From the NCBI RefSeq assembly GCF_024679095.1, contig NC_066571.1, positions 3,819,283 through 3,883,282 on the forward strand: a DNA stretch of 64,000 nucleotides, given 5' to 3'. The translations under genes were made by a program, and so were the position numbers. The DNA is from Eriocheir sinensis (lineage: Eukaryota > Arthropoda > Malacostraca > Decapoda > Varunidae). This document shows positions 1 to 13,845 of this stretch, one piece after another. Below the pieces are notes generated by a model. The model was not told where the DNA came from. It was given only the letters and a program-made list of their open reading frames with translations, and did no database searches. Numbering within the stretch: position 1 is the stretch's first letter; every line of letters begins with the position of its first letter.

Positions 1-462
1 TCCTCCAACCAACTTCTCCCATTCTCTTCTCTTTACCTACAATCTCATTCATTCCTCTACCGCTTTTCCTCTCCTCCATTTCCTCCTCCTTCCCCTCTTC
101 CTTCTCCTCGCGTCCTTGCTTAGCACAACACTATAGAAAGGTCGAAACACACACACCAGACATCTATACTTTTGAAGATTAAGGCAACACTGAAAAAAGG
201 ATCGAGACCTATGAATCACACCAGTCTATATCCATCCCAAGAGAATCAGAATAAAAGATGATGGGAGAGAATGCGATCGAAGCCACTTATCAAACTTTGG
301 CGTGGAATTCGATGCTTCCTCATACCGCGTGGCATTACGAATCGTGTTTTAAAGTACGTAATGCGTGACGCTGTAACCTCCAGGGATAAAGACTTTTTTT
401 TATTTAGATATTGGTGTGGTGTTATCATTATTAATATTGTCTTTATTGTTATTCTTTACTAT

Positions 463-507
<45 letters not shown>

Positions 508-617
508 AACTACTACTACTACTACTACTAATGCTGCTAGTGCTATCCTTATTCTTATGCTTATTCTTATTCTTATTATCATCGTTATCATTATCAGCGA
601 GTTTTTGCGCACCTAAT

Positions 618-672
<55 letters not shown>

Positions 673-750
673 TATGATATCCGGTATGACTTATTCTCCT
701 TTCCTGGAACTTCTTTTAACAAGTATGTAACTAATGTGTATTTTTTTTCC

Positions 751-816
<66 letters not shown>
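1..816. repeat. non-genic: pyrimidine-rich start, (CTA)n and two (GT)n tracts
   Basis: (TAC)n at 462-530, (GT)n at 620-670 and (GT)n at 753-816. The sequence between them is unique without coding signs. Confidence 0.8.
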
Positions 817-2291
<1,475 letters not shown>

Positions 2292-2370
<79 letters not shown>

Positions 2371-3510
2371 TGTTTGATAAAAAAAGGAAAGAAACAAAGA
2401 AACAGAGAAAGAAGGGAAAGAAAAGAGAAAGAATTGAGCAAAAGAAAAAAAGAAAGGAAGGAAAATAATAAACAAAGAAAGAAACAAAAGAAACAAAGAA
2501 AGAAATGAAGGAAAAAAAGGAAAAAAAGCCGAAAACACACAAGGCAAAAAAAGAACACTCAAGGACACGGCTTAATTCTCAGCGAGGCACACGTCCCTCG
2601 CGAAGACACTCCTTACACTCCCTCCCTCACAGGACCAACACGCCGCCCTCCGTACCTGCAGCGCCGCGGACAGGTGAGGCGCGGCCCTTATGCGTGCGCC
2701 ACACACTCCTTTAGCGGCTTTGACCTGTCCGGACATGTTTGCGATGAGACGGTGTGTGGCGCCTTTTTGGTGTGGTGGGGGGTGGGAGACGGAGGGAGAG
2801 GGGGGGTGAGGGAAGGGTTTGTATGGTGTGGTGGTGCGTGGGTGGAGGGGGTGAGGAAAGGAAAGGGTGAATGGGGATGGAGAGGTGATGTCGGTGGTGG
2901 TGCGTGGGGGGAGGGTGGTGGGGTTGTATGGGGTGCGTGGTGGAAGGGACTGGGGAGGGAAGGAAGGTAGAGAGATGTGGATGAGGTGGTAGTGGTGGTG
3001 ATGGGGGTATGGATATGGGTAGGGTAGGGTAGGGTGGTAGGAATGGGTGGGATCTTGGATATTGTAGGAGGTGAGGGGGGAAGAATGTGAATGAGATGGT
3101 AGTTGTGGTGGGTGGGAGCCTGGGTATGAGTGTGGTGAAGGAAGGATAGGTATGGGGAGGAGGAGGAGGTGGTGGTAGGAGGGGTGGTTGGGAGGCTGGG
3201 TGGGGGCGGAGGGGTAAGGAAGGCTAGGTGGGGGTGGAGGGAGGTGTATGGAAGGGAAGGTAGAGCCATGTGAAGGAGGTGGAACGAAAGGGAGAAAGGG
3301 AGACGGGTAGAGAGGCGTGGAAGATTGATGTGTGAGGTTGAGGGGCATACAACAAGCTGCGCCTCGCCTCGGTACTCATCCCCGTAACCTTGACCTCTCC
3401 TGCTGGGCCACGAGACTGACAGACATACCTTACACGTAACCCCGTCTCACCCCCCCCCCTCACAGGCCCCCCAGCTTGGACACACGCGGCCGCCGAGAAC
3501 AGGATACATT
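2292..3510. repeat. (GT)n, purine-rich DNA and a GGT/GGA minisatellite
   Basis: (GT)n at 2292-2368; AAAG-rich DNA to 2560; a short CpG-rich stretch at 2580-2750; then a G-rich degenerate repeat (GGTAGTGGTGG, GGAAGG) to about 3340. His/Pro/Thr-rich frames on the minus strand here are translations of this repeat. Confidence 0.75.
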
Positions 3511-4378
3511 AAAGCCACAAATTCGGCCCGTCGCTGCTACACGGTAAAGCCACAAATTCGGCCCGTCGCTGCTACACGGTAAAGCCACAAATTCGACCCG
3601 TCGCTGCTACACGGTAAAGCCACAAATTCGGCCCGTCGCTGCTACACGGTAAAGCCACAAATTCGACCCGTCGCTGCTACACGGTAAAGCCACAAATTCG
3701 ACCCGTCGCTGCTACACGGTAAAGCCACAAATTCGGCCCGTCGCTGCTACACGGTAAAGCCACAAATTTGTCCCGTCGCTGCTACACAGTAAAGCCACAA
3801 ATTTGTCCCGTCGCTGCTACACGGTAAAGCCACAAATTCGGCCCGTCGCTGCTACACGGTAATGCCACAAATTTGTCCCGTCGCTGCTACACGGTAAAGC
3901 CACAGATTCGGCCCGTCGCTGCACATAGTGAAGCCACAAATTTGTCCCGTCGCTGCTACACGGTAAAGCCACAAATTCGGCCCGTCGCTGCACATAGTGA
4001 AGCCACAAATTTGTCCCGTCGCTGCTACACGGTAAAGCCACAAATTCGGCCCGTCGCTGCTACACAGTAAAGCCACAAATTTGTCCCGTCGCTGCTACAC
4101 GGTAAAGCCACAAATTCGGCCCGTCGCTGCTACACGGTAAAGCCACAAATTCGGCCCGTCGCTGCTACACGGTAAAGCCACAAATTCGGCCCGTCGCTGC
4201 TACACGGTAAAGCCACAAATTCGGCCCGTCGCTGCTACACGGTAAAGCCACAAATTCGGCCCGTCGCTGCTACACAGTAAAGCCACAAATTCGGCCCGTC
4301 GCTGCTACACGGTAAAGCCACAAATTCGGCCCGTCGCTGCTACACGGTAAAGCCACAAATACGGCCCCTCGCTGCTAC
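3511..4378 (+). repeat. 35-bp satellite, about 25 tandem copies
   Basis: The unit contains AAAGCCACAAATTCGGCCCG then TCGCTGCTACACGGT. Variants differ at a hotspot (attcggcccg, attcgacccg, atttgtcccg), and two slightly shorter units carry CACATAGTG. Open frames across it are shadows. Confidence 0.95.
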
Positions 4379-4562
4379 CGGGTTAAGCGTAGGTCGTGAA
4401 ACGCTAAATGGGTTACAGGACGTTATTAACTTCTGGGTCGCCGCCTCAAAAGGGTTGATAATTGAATTCTGGAGGGATACAACACACTACACACGATGGT
4501 ACTCTATTTATGATTGGTTACTTAGTTTACTTACGATGGACTCTGTTTACTATACTTACTGT

Positions 4563-4985
4563 ACTTACGACGGACTCAACTTACGACTGACTCTACTTGC
4601 GACGGACTCATCTTACGACTGACTCTACTTACGATGGACTCAGCTTACGACTGACTCAACTTACGACTGACTCTACTTACGATGGACTCAACTTACGACT
4701 GACTCTACTTACGATGGACTCAACTTACGACTGACTCTACTTACGATGGACTCAACTTACGACTGACTCTACTTACGACGGACTCAACTGACGACTGACT
4801 CTACTTACGACGGACTCAACTTACGACTGACTCTACTTACGACGGACTCAACTTACGACTGACTCTACTTACGACGGACTCAACTTACGACTGACTCTAC
4901 TTACGACGGACTCAACTTACGACTGACTCTACTTACGATGGACTCAACTTACGACTGACTCTACTTACGATGGACTCAACTTATA
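4563..4985 (+). repeat. 32-bp satellite built of two 16-bp half-units, about 13 copies
   Basis: CTTACGACGGACTCAA alternates with CTTACGACTGACTCTA, so the 32-bp period is a dimer. GACGG and GATGG variants segregate in blocks, and the ends decay into TTACT-rich sequence. Confidence 0.92.
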
Positions 4986-5163
4986 TTTACTCTACTTACA
5001 CCACTTACAATGGACTCTATTTACTCTACTTAATCTACTTATTCTACTTACTCTATCTACTCTGCTACACTCTATTCGCAGTAAGGTGGTAAGGGTAAGG
5101 CCTAACCCAATCAAGGCCACATCAAGAAAAAATTTAAAGGCTGCTCCACACACAAAAAAAAAC

Positions 5164-5345
5164 ACGTAGCAACAAACAACGAATCGTGGCTGTTCTCTTA
5201 CACTAAACATTCACTTGTATGCTCACTTTAAATCCCTTACTTAACACAATCCACGTAACAACAAACAACGCATCGTGGCGGTTCTCTTACACTAAACACA
5301 CTAAACACTCACTTGTATGCTCACTTTAAGGCCCTTACTTAACAC
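5164..5345 (+). repeat. 87-bp tandem duplication
   Basis: CACGTAGCAACAAACAACG ... CACTTGTATGCTCACTTTAA recurs about 87 bp later with few changes. The second copy has an internal ACACTAA duplication. Confidence 0.8.
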
Positions 5346-5388
5346 ACTAGAAGGAGTCAACACCGAACTAGTGAAACGTACTAACCCA

Positions 5389-5427
5389 GTAGCAGCGACG
5401 GGACAAATGTGTGGCTTTACCGTGTAC
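5389..5427 (-). repeat. orphan inverted monomer of the 35-bp satellite
   Basis: Reads GTAGCAGCGACGGGACAAAT and onward, matching the reverse complement of the 'atttgtcccg' variant with about two mismatches, about 1 kb from the array. Confidence 0.75.
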
Positions 5428-6740
5428 CAGTAACAGGCCACATTTTTGCCATGATATAAACCCCCAAAAATAGATGATGCATAAACTGATCACAAATGCG
5501 TTGATATATATTATGAAATGGTTTGCGTGAGTGATGATTTTGTCTCATTTTTCTCGCTTAGAGGAGCCTTTAAGAAACATGATCCCTGCGGCTACCGGGC
5601 TAATACCCCTCCTTAAGCGGATGTCAACCTCTTCACCCTTTACGTAACTCGCTCCGCAACGCCTCCCGCTGATCATGTCCCCGGTAAACACTGCCGGAAC
5701 ACCTGACACCCGCACTGCCCCTGACCCATGCCGGCGCTAATCCAATAAGCAGACGATACAGACGGTAAACATGGCACCATTTCTGAGTTGTTCCACCATT
5801 GCTACTGTAAACAATAACCAGACGTCCACCCAACAGTCACGTAAGCCAGTAGACGAAGCAAGTCTGTCCGTTTGTCTTCCTAGAGCCACAGAATAGAGTT
5901 TGGCGACCCTCATTACACCGCCATGTTGCTACTAGGAAACCCGCGCGACTGTTGGCTGGACGTCTGGCTATATTGTTTACAGGAGCAACGGTGGGACGAG
6001 CCGAGCCGGAAATGATGCCATGTTTAGAAGCTGATGCCATAGTTTTTTTTTAATGCTCCAGTTAGGCTTCTTTTTTGAGATCCTGACGTAGACTTAAGGG
6101 CAGTTTCACAGTTCCCCATGACGGGTTTAGTAAGCTCCCAAACCAATACCAGAGCCTTCGAAATTTCCTTGTATAATGTCTGGTGTTTATATTTAAGTTC
6201 ACAAATTTGATGAAACTATACAGGAAAAGTCTTGTGTATTTAGTGTGGCATCGAAGACCTCACCGTTTTGGATTGTATGGGATTCTATAGTTTGCTTCGG
6301 GCTGTTACGAAGACACTGTGTTGGACTGTGAAATCGGCTCATAGACTAAAGGGAACTTGACGGGAAGAACCAGAGCAATAGAATATGAGACTGGTAAACT
6401 GATGCTGACAATATAGTGTTTCTTTGTGCTCTAGTTTCCTCGAGATTCTGACATTACCTAGAGCACAAAAAAAATCTATTATATCAGTACCAATTTGAAT
6501 TTCGCGCGGCTCTTCTCGTAACAACATGGCGCCTACGATGAGGGTTGTAAAGCACTTCTATTCTATGGCTCCGCGTCTTCCCTTCAACGTCCCTTTAGTG
6601 AGTCTACGTTAGCTCAGTGGGTCTGCAATGTCATCATGTAAAATTCATCTTCCTAACGTCCATTACGAGAGCCGAGGGTAAACTAATATTCTCGGGACCT
6701 TTTGAGTTAATGTTCCTTCAGTAAATAAAATGTGAGTACG
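5428..6740. other. mostly unique non-coding DNA around the foldback element
   Basis: Apart from the foldback at 5767-6025 I see no repeat or coding signal. Short frames lack recognisable domains. Confidence 0.5.
5767..6025. mobile_element. foldback / MITE-like imperfect inverted repeat
   Basis: An arm at 5767-5838 (AAACATGGCACCATTT ... CCAACAGTC) is repeated in inverted orientation at 5947-6025. Matches cover most of about 72-79 bp with a few small indels, around a 108-bp spacer. No transposase is visible and no target-site duplication could be assigned. Confidence 0.55.
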
Positions 6741-7130
6741 TGTGTGTGGGGGGGAAGGGGGGGGGGAGGGGTGTAAGAGGAAAGGAAGACAGAGGGAATT
6801 GGATAGGTGGGTATGGATGGGGTAAGGGAGGGAGAGACATGGATAGGGAAGAGGTAGTGGTGGATAGGTAGGTGGGTGAGAGGGGAGAGGGGGAGGGAAG
6901 GAAGGAAGGCAAAGGGATGTGGATGGGAAGGTGGGTGAGAGGGGAGAGGGGGAGGGTGGGGAGGAAGGTAAAGGGATGTGGATGGGAAGGTGGGTGAGAG
7001 GGGAGAGGGGGAGGGTGGGGAGGAAGGTAAAGGGATGTGGATGGGATGGTGGTGGTTGTGGATGGCTGGATATGGGTGGGGTAGAGGAGAGAAGGATAAG
7101 GATAGGGTGATGGTAGGGGTTGGGTAGGAG
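6741..7130. repeat. 59-bp G/A-rich minisatellite
   Basis: AAAGGGATGTGGATGGGA recurs at 6911, 6970 and 7029, with degenerate copies back to about 6780. It ends in a GT run at 7129-7153. Confidence 0.75.
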
Positions 7131-7279
7131 TGTGTGTGTGTGTGTGTGTGTGTGGTGTTGGTCTTTCATGACAAGTCCCTCAGAAAGCAGAAGATGAGGT
7201 ACTTACGTAAGGCCGCGTGCTCCTGCTTCGTCCCTCCAGACAACGCTCATCACTGCGCCTCAGACGGTCCCCTTAATGC

Positions 7280-8200
7280 GTCTGTGTCCACCAGTCGCGA
7301 CACCACCACCACCACGACCACCACCACCACGACCACCACCACCATTACCACCACAGCTAACTCATCCTCCCTAGAACGCCACCACTACCACCAACACCAA
7401 CACCGCCATCATTATCACCACCACCACCACCACAGCTAACTCATCCTCCCTAGAACGCCACCACCATAACCACCACCACCACCATCACTATCACCACCAC
7501 CACCACCATCACTATCACCACCACCACCACGACCACCACCGCCATCATTACCACCACAGCTAACTCATCCTCCCTAGAACGCCACCACCATAACCACCAC
7601 TACCACCAACAACACCGCCATCACTATCACCACCACCACCACCATCATTATCACCACCACCACCACCATCACAGCCACCCATCCTTATACTCCTTCCCCC
7701 GACCATTCAACCACACCCATCCCACCACCACTATCAACACCACCACCACCACCACTATCAACACCACCACCACCACCTCTATCACCACCACTGCCATCCA
7801 TTCTTATATTCCCCCTTAAACCACCTCATACCCCTTCCCTCGACCACTCAACCACCATCCCTCCACTACCACCACCACCACCACTATTTTCATATTCCTC
7901 CCCACCACTTCTCCACCTGCAAACCTGTGTTCCCCACCCATTCCCCACTACCTGTCCTCCCCATTACTCCTCCTCCACACCCAATCCATCCCCATCACAC
8001 TACCCTACCATTACTTGTCCACATCACCACCTAACGACCACTTCCACCCCCCCCCTCACCTCTTCCACCCACCACTGCTACTTCCCCACCTTACCACCCA
8101 ACTGCCAGCACCACCACCACCTACCCAGCACTCCACCACCTCCACCTGTCCTGCTCCACCTCCCACCCATCACCCACCCACCTCCAAACATGTCCTCGCT
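7280..8200. repeat. CCA-rich minisatellite and C-rich low complexity
   Basis: (CCA/CCACCAT)n with an embedded word, AGCTAACTCATCCTCCCTAG, recurring at about 7353, 7434 and 7559. It then grades into cytosine-rich sequence. Confidence 0.8.
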
Positions 8201-8639
8201 GGCTAAGTCCTTATGGTAAAACGACACGTGGAATTTAACAGTGCTTTGGCAGACGCTCTTAATAAGGAGAAACTATGCCCTCCTGCCAGCCAGCCCACCC
8301 GCCCACTCCCTCCCTCCCTCCACTCCCCCCGCACGCACGCACACTCACTCAGAACCAAAGCATCTCCATCCATTTAGCATTCTTGTTTGTTTGAGCTCCT
8401 TACGTCCTCTTTCTTTGTTGCATCTCCTCCCTCCTCTTCGTTTGAGTGGTGGTCGTGATGGTGAGGGGTGAATCTCTCCTTGGTATCTCTTACTGTGTGG
8501 GTGAGGAGATCAGGGAGGGATAGACGGCTGGATGGCTTTAGGTAAATATAGATACGAGGGTGCATAGATGGATGAATAGATAGAGACGCAGCACCAGAGG
8601 ACAGAGGACTGGTTAGTGGTTAGTATTCCTGCCGCACGC

Positions 8640-9420
8640 TAGGGGGATAGAGGCGGGCTGGGACTGGGATAGGAGGAGGAGGAGGTGGAGGACGGGGTGG
8701 AGGAGGAGGAGGAGGAGGTGGATATGAGGAAAGGATCAGAAAACAGGAAGGACACGGAAGACCTTTAGAGGCGAGGAAGGCTGAGAAGGAAGAAGGAAAG
8801 ACAAAGAGGAAGAGAGGAGAGGATGTTGAATGAAGAGGAGGAAGAGGAGGGGAGGAAGGGGAGGGGGACAAGAGGAGAGAGAAACAGCTGAGGTTATTGC
8901 CACCTTGCTTCTCTCTCCTCCTCCTCCTCCTCCTCCTCCTCCTCCTCCTCCTCCACTATGTCCTCTCCTTCCTCTCCCCCAATGACCTCCTCCTCCTCCT
9001 CCTCCCTCCCTGAGCATCAAAAAAGGAAAGATTGTTCCAAAGTGTCGTGGCTGATATACTGGCTGTGACAGGGAGGAGGAGGAGGAGGAGGAGGAGGAGG
9101 AGGAGGAGGAGGAGGAAGAAGAAGACGAAGGAAGAAGAGGAGGAAGAACAAGAACGAAAACAAAAGGAAAGAGAACAAGAATAAGAAGCACAAGTACAAA
9201 AAAAAAACAATAAGAAAACCAGAATAGAACAAGGAGAAGACTCAGACGAAACGAAGGAGGAGGAACAGAAGACCTTGACGATAATGATAAAAACAAAGAA
9301 GAAAGCAACAAAGAAAGAATAGAAGACCGTGATGCTTGGAAGAAGATGAAAGAAGAAAAAGATAATGAAGAAGATGTAGATGGAAACAAGAGGGAACAAA
9401 AAAAAGACAAAAAAAATCAA
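8640..9420. repeat. (GGA)n / (TCC)n inverted blocks
   Basis: GGA-rich 8670-8860, TCC-rich 8910-9010 and GGA-rich 9070-9410. The opposite strand preferences could pair into long hairpins. The long minus-strand frame here is an artefact of stop-poor sequence. Confidence 0.75.
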
Positions 9421-9599
9421 TAAATCTCCCCAGTTTGCATCTGCGTCGTTCCTTTAGCCTGAGCCAATCAATGTTCTTCTTTCCTTTAGCGAGAGACAAG
9501 AGAGCTAAAGTCACCCCTAAAGGAAGGACTTAAGGAAGGGGAGTGTGTGTGTTTTCCCCCTTAAGGAAGTGTGCTAGCAGTGAGTTAGACAAAGACGGA

Positions 9600-10337
9600 T
9601 GAGGGAGAGAAGGGAGGAGGGAGGGAGGAAGGGTAAGAAAGGGAGAGGAGAGGAGCTTTTAGGAATGAAAGGGAGGTAAGAGGAAGGGAGTGAGGGAGTT
9701 AAACAGTGTAAGGAAAGGAAGAAGGAACAAGGGAGATTTTTAAGAATGAAAGGGAGGAGGAAGGGAGGGAATGAGGGTAAGAAAGGGAGAAGTGAGGAGC
9801 TTTTAGGAATGAAAGGGAGGTAAGAGGAAGGGAGTGAGGGAGTTAAACAGTGTAAGGAAAGGAAGAAGGGACAAGGGAGATTTTTAAGAATGAAAGGGAG
9901 GAGGGAGGGAGGGAATGAGGGTAAGAGAGGGAGAAGTGAGGAGCTTTTAGGAATGAAAGGGAGGTAAGAGGAAGGGAGTGAGGGAGTTAAACAGTGTAAG
10001 GAAAGGAAGAAGGGACAAAGGAGATTTTTAAGAATGGGAGGGAGGCACGATGGAAGGGAGGAAGGGTAAGAAAGGGAGAAGAGAGGAGCTTTTAGGAATG
10101 AAAGGGAGGGAGTTAAACGGTGTAAGGAAAGGGAGAAGGGAGGAGGGAGGTTTTTAAGAATGAGAGGAGGGCACGATGGAAGGGAGGAGGGAAGGAGGGA
10201 GGAAGGGTAAGAAAGGGAGAAGAGAGGAGCTTTTAGGAATGAAAGGGAGGGAGTTAAACAGTGTAAGGAAAGGAAGAAGGGAGGAGGGAGGTTTTAAGAA
10301 TGGGAGGGAGGCACGATGGAAGGGAGTAGGGAGGAGG
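9600..10337 (+). repeat. 144-bp purine-rich minisatellite, about 5 copies
   Basis: AGGAGCTTTTAGGAATGAAA recurs at 9651, 9795, 9939, 10084 and 10225 (spacing 144, 144, 145, 141). Each unit also has GGGAGATTTTTAAGAATG about 90 bp on. Confidence 0.92.
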
Positions 10338-10527
10338 TCTGCATTTCCAATCGCCTACGACTTAAACTCTTTCTGGAGGTGAGTATCGTGACCCCTCTCC
10401 CGAAAGTGACCTCTCTTGTGGCCTCTTATTCTGCTTTCTTTTTTCGGGGCAGCGGGTAGCGGGCTTTTTTGTTGTTTTTTTTGTTTTTTGTCCATAAGCT
10501 GCCTCCCTTGCTGTAAAAAAAAACAAA
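10338..10527 (+). mobile_element. retroelement 3' end, 'GCAGC-GGTAGCGGGCT' family, copy 1
   Basis: Begins in frame with a SAFPIAYDLNSF-like peptide typical of decapod RT C-termini. It then carries GGGGCAGCGGGTAGCGGGCT and ends in CTTGCTGTAAAAAAAAA. It interrupts the purine minisatellite array, whose units lie on both sides. Confidence 0.65.
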
Positions 10528-10639
10528 GGGTAGGGAAAAGGGAGGAATTTAAAAGTGAAATGAAGGCAAGAGGAAGGAAAAAGGGGAATGCTAAAAGGAG
10601 GGAGTAAGATAAATGGAAGGTAAGGTACTGAAGGAAAGG

Positions 10640-11760
10640 AGGAAGGGAGGTTTTTGAGCTTGAAAGAGAGGTAAGAGAGAGAGGAAGGGAGGATGCTGGA
10701 GGATAGGAATTGAAAGAAGTGTAAAAGGTAGAGATGGAGGGTAAGGAAGGGCAAGGAGAAGGGAGGTTTTTAAGCATGAAAGAGAGATGAGAGAGAGGAA
10801 GCGAGGATGCTGGAGGATAGGAATTGAAAGGAGTGGAACAGGTAGAGATGGAGGGTAAGGATGGGCAGCGAGGAGAGGTTTTTAAGCATGAAAGGGAGGT
10901 GAGAGAAAGAGGAAGCGAGGATGCTGGAGGATAGGAATTGAAAGGAGTGGAACAGGTAGAGATGGAGGGTACAGAAGGGCAAGGAGAAGGGAGGTTTTTA
11001 AGCGTGAAAGGGAGGTGAGAGAGAGGAAGGGAGGATGCTGGAGGATAGGAATTGAAAGGAGTGGAACAGGTAGAGATGGAGGGTAAGGAAGGGCAGGGAG
11101 AAGGGAGGTTTTTAAGCGTGAAAGGGAGATGAGAGAGAGGAAGGGAGGATGCTGGAGGATAGAAATTGAAAGGAGTGGAACAGGTAGAGATGGAGGGTAA
11201 GGAAGGGCAGGGAGAAGGAGGTTTTTAAGCGTGAAAGGGAGATGAGAGAGAGGAAGGGAGGATGCTGGAAGATAGGAATTGAAAGGAATGGAACAGGTAG
11301 AGATGGGGGTAAGGAAGGGCAGGGAGAAGGAGGTTTTTAAGCGTGAAAGGGAGATGAGAGAGAGGAAGTGAGGATGCTGGAAAATAGGAATTGAAAGGAA
11401 TGGAACAGGTAGAGATGAAGGGTTAGGAAGGGCAGGGAGAAGGGAGGTTTTTAAGAGTGAAAGAGAGATGAGAGAGAGGAAGTGAGGATGCTGGAGGATA
11501 GGAGTTGAAAGAAGTGGAACAGATAGAGATGAAGGGTAAGGAAGGGCAGCGAGGAGAGGTTTTTAAGCATGAGAGGGAGGTGAGAAAGAGAAAGGGAAAG
11601 GTGCTGGAGGATAGAAATTGAAAGGAGTGGAGCGGGTAGAGATGGAGGGTTAGGAAGGGCGGGTAGAAGGGAGGTTTTTAAGCGTGACAGGGAGGTGATA
11701 GAAAGAGGAAGGGAGGATGCTGGAGGATAGGAATTGAAAGGAGTGGAGCAGGTAAGGTAA
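10640..11760 (+). repeat. 114-bp purine-rich minisatellite, about 10 copies
   Basis: GGATGCTGGAGGATAGGAAT recurs from 10691 to 11715 at 112-115 bp. It shares the GGGAGGTTTTTAAG word with the 144-bp array, so the two are related. Confidence 0.93.
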
Positions 11761-12060
11761 GGTAAGCAGAAGGGAGGTTTTTAAGCGTGAAAGGAAGATG
11801 AGAGAGAGGAAGGTAGAGATGGAGGATGAGAGAGAGGAAGGTAGAGATGGAGGGCTAGGAAGGGCAGGTAGAAGGGAGATTTTTAAGAGTGAAAGGGAGA
11901 TGAGAGAGAGGAAGGTAGAGATGGAGGGTCAGGAAGGGTAGGTAGAAGGGAGGTTTTTAAGCGTGAAAGGAAGATGAGAGAGAGGAAGGTAGAGATGAAG
12001 GGTCAGGAAGGACAGGCAGAAGGGAGGTTTTTAAGCGTGAAAGGGAGGGAAAGAGGAGAA
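11761..12060 (+). repeat. 74-bp derivative of the same array
   Basis: TTTTTAAG recurs at 11880, 11954 and 12028. The units have lost the GATGCTGGAGG segment. Confidence 0.85.
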
Positions 12061-13316
12061 AAAGAGGAAGAATTGTTGCTCTGTTTTGGATCACTTGTTG
12101 TTATTGCGTTGAAAGATTGGCTCCGTTTCTTCTCTCCTTTTTCTCCCTTCTGTTATGTTTCATGTTTTTTCTTATCTTTGTTTTATTCTATTTTGTTTCT
12201 TCTCTTTTAATCTTTTTTTTTTCTCTTTTCCTTTCTTGCTCTGTTTGTTTTCTGTTCCTTCTATTTCCTTTCCTTTTTCCTTTATTTCCTTTATTTTCTT
12301 TATTTTCTTCGCTTCTCTTCTCTCTCTCTCTCTCTCAGGGAAGGACAAACAAAGAGTTCATATTTCAGCATAAAATTATATTAGTATTTTACACGGATAT
12401 TATACACACTTTATAACATTTAAAATTTTTTGGTAAATAAATAACATTCTCTCAATTAACAATATTTCACGATGCTTCTTTTTTTAAGTTCTGACAACCT
12501 TTTTTGTTTATACGTATGTAATATATATAAGGGCGGCGCGGACCCTCTTGGGCAAGCCGGAGGGGGGGAGGGGAAAGGGATCGAAGACCATTCATAAAAA
12601 AGTTTGGAGTCACTCGAGAATTAAGGTCCAAAAACAACAAATACAAGTCTGAATAATACGATCTGAATCTGTTTTTTAGGGTGGTATAAAGGATTGGATT
12701 CTCTTTAATTAGGATCTGCACAGAGGATCGGATTCCCTTTACGTCGTGTTGGATCCCCCGTCCGGCTGCGTGAAGAGGGTTCGGCCACTAGAGGGAAGGA
12801 TCACATTCACGTCACTCGCTCAGGGTACAGAATAAAAGGGCACGAAAACACACGCTGGCAACGGTTCTGGAGTCTATGGTTGTATCTCTCTCTCTTTATC
12901 ACGTTCACCGTCTCGTCACTGTTGAGGCGGATTCTCACTTTCTCTCACATATCACTGACGAAAATGACAATGACACTGGTTATGTTTTTTTGGTGATTTT
13001 TTTGTTTTGTTTGTAGTTTGTAGTATATTTATAGACCTTTCTTTCTTCCTATACACAGGTGAACATTGAAACATAGATTGTCCAATGAAACACTATATTG
13101 CAGGCTTAGTGTGTGGTGGTGGTGATGGTGATGGGATGGTGATGGTGAAGGTGATGGTGATGGTGATGGTGATAGTGGTGGTGGTGGTGGTGATGATGAT
13201 GATGGTGATGATGGTGATGTTCAGCTGCGACCAATGACAAAAATTAATGCGTGAGATGTGGCAATGATTTATATTTTTTTCTATATATACTTAAATGATT
13301 AGATATATATATTTTT
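12061..13316. other. pyrimidine tract and AT-rich unique DNA downstream of Egr
   Basis: T/C-rich 12120-12340; unique AT-rich sequence to 13080; a GGTGAT microsatellite at 13110-13220; AT-rich to 13316. No coding evidence. Confidence 0.5.
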
Positions 13317-13802
13317 TTATTTATATTTCTATATGTATTTTATTTGTGCTTGATATCGAGGAACGGAGAGGATACACAGACCTCGAGGTTCACAATTAAA
13401 AAATCTGATTAATAGGCATTTAAACGCTTAAAAGTTGAATATACACACTGGAAAAACGTTCCCTGCAGAAAGACAACAACAACAAGAACAACAACAACAA
13501 CAACAACAAAGATGACCGATTGCCAGATGCCACAACACGGGGTCCACACGGCTTCCCTGGACAAGGAGTTACTCTCTCCGACAGCCTCGCGTCACACCCA
13601 CGGAAATTTGTACACAGAATCAAGAACTCACAGGCATATAGAGTCATAAGGCGATTTTGTACCGTTAAGTCCAAAGATTGGCAACGAGCCCCGCGGCGGG
13701 TCCCCGGCACCCCCCGGCCCGGGGAGGCTGCCATCAGGGACTTGGTTACGAGGAAATGCTTAAATGAGATCTTTGGCGAGTATTGGGAATATAGCGGCCT
13801 GA

Positions 13803-13845
13803 GGGGGCGGGGCGGGGCGGGGTGGGGCGGGGCGGGGCGGGGCCG
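13803..13845. repeat. GGGGC tandem (GC-box / G-quadruplex-prone)
   Basis: Seven or more near-perfect GGGGC units on the plus strand, so an Egr mRNA reaching this far would be C-rich here. It is a possible Sp/EGR-family binding platform or G-quadruplex on the plus strand. By sequence it is simply a 5-bp tandem. Confidence 0.6.

Noticed and set aside
2572..3348. Pro/His/Ser-rich minus-strand frame
   Set aside because: It is the shadow of a GGT/GGA minisatellite; no start context or conserved motif.
3511..4985. CRISPR-like arrays (regular 32-35 bp periodicity)
   Set aside because: Units are directly adjacent with no unique spacers, and the DNA is animal nuclear.
6600..6680. tRNA gene or tRNA-derived SINE (TTAGCTCAGTGGG resembles an A box)
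   Set aside because: No B box, no cloverleaf and no acceptor stem could be drawn.
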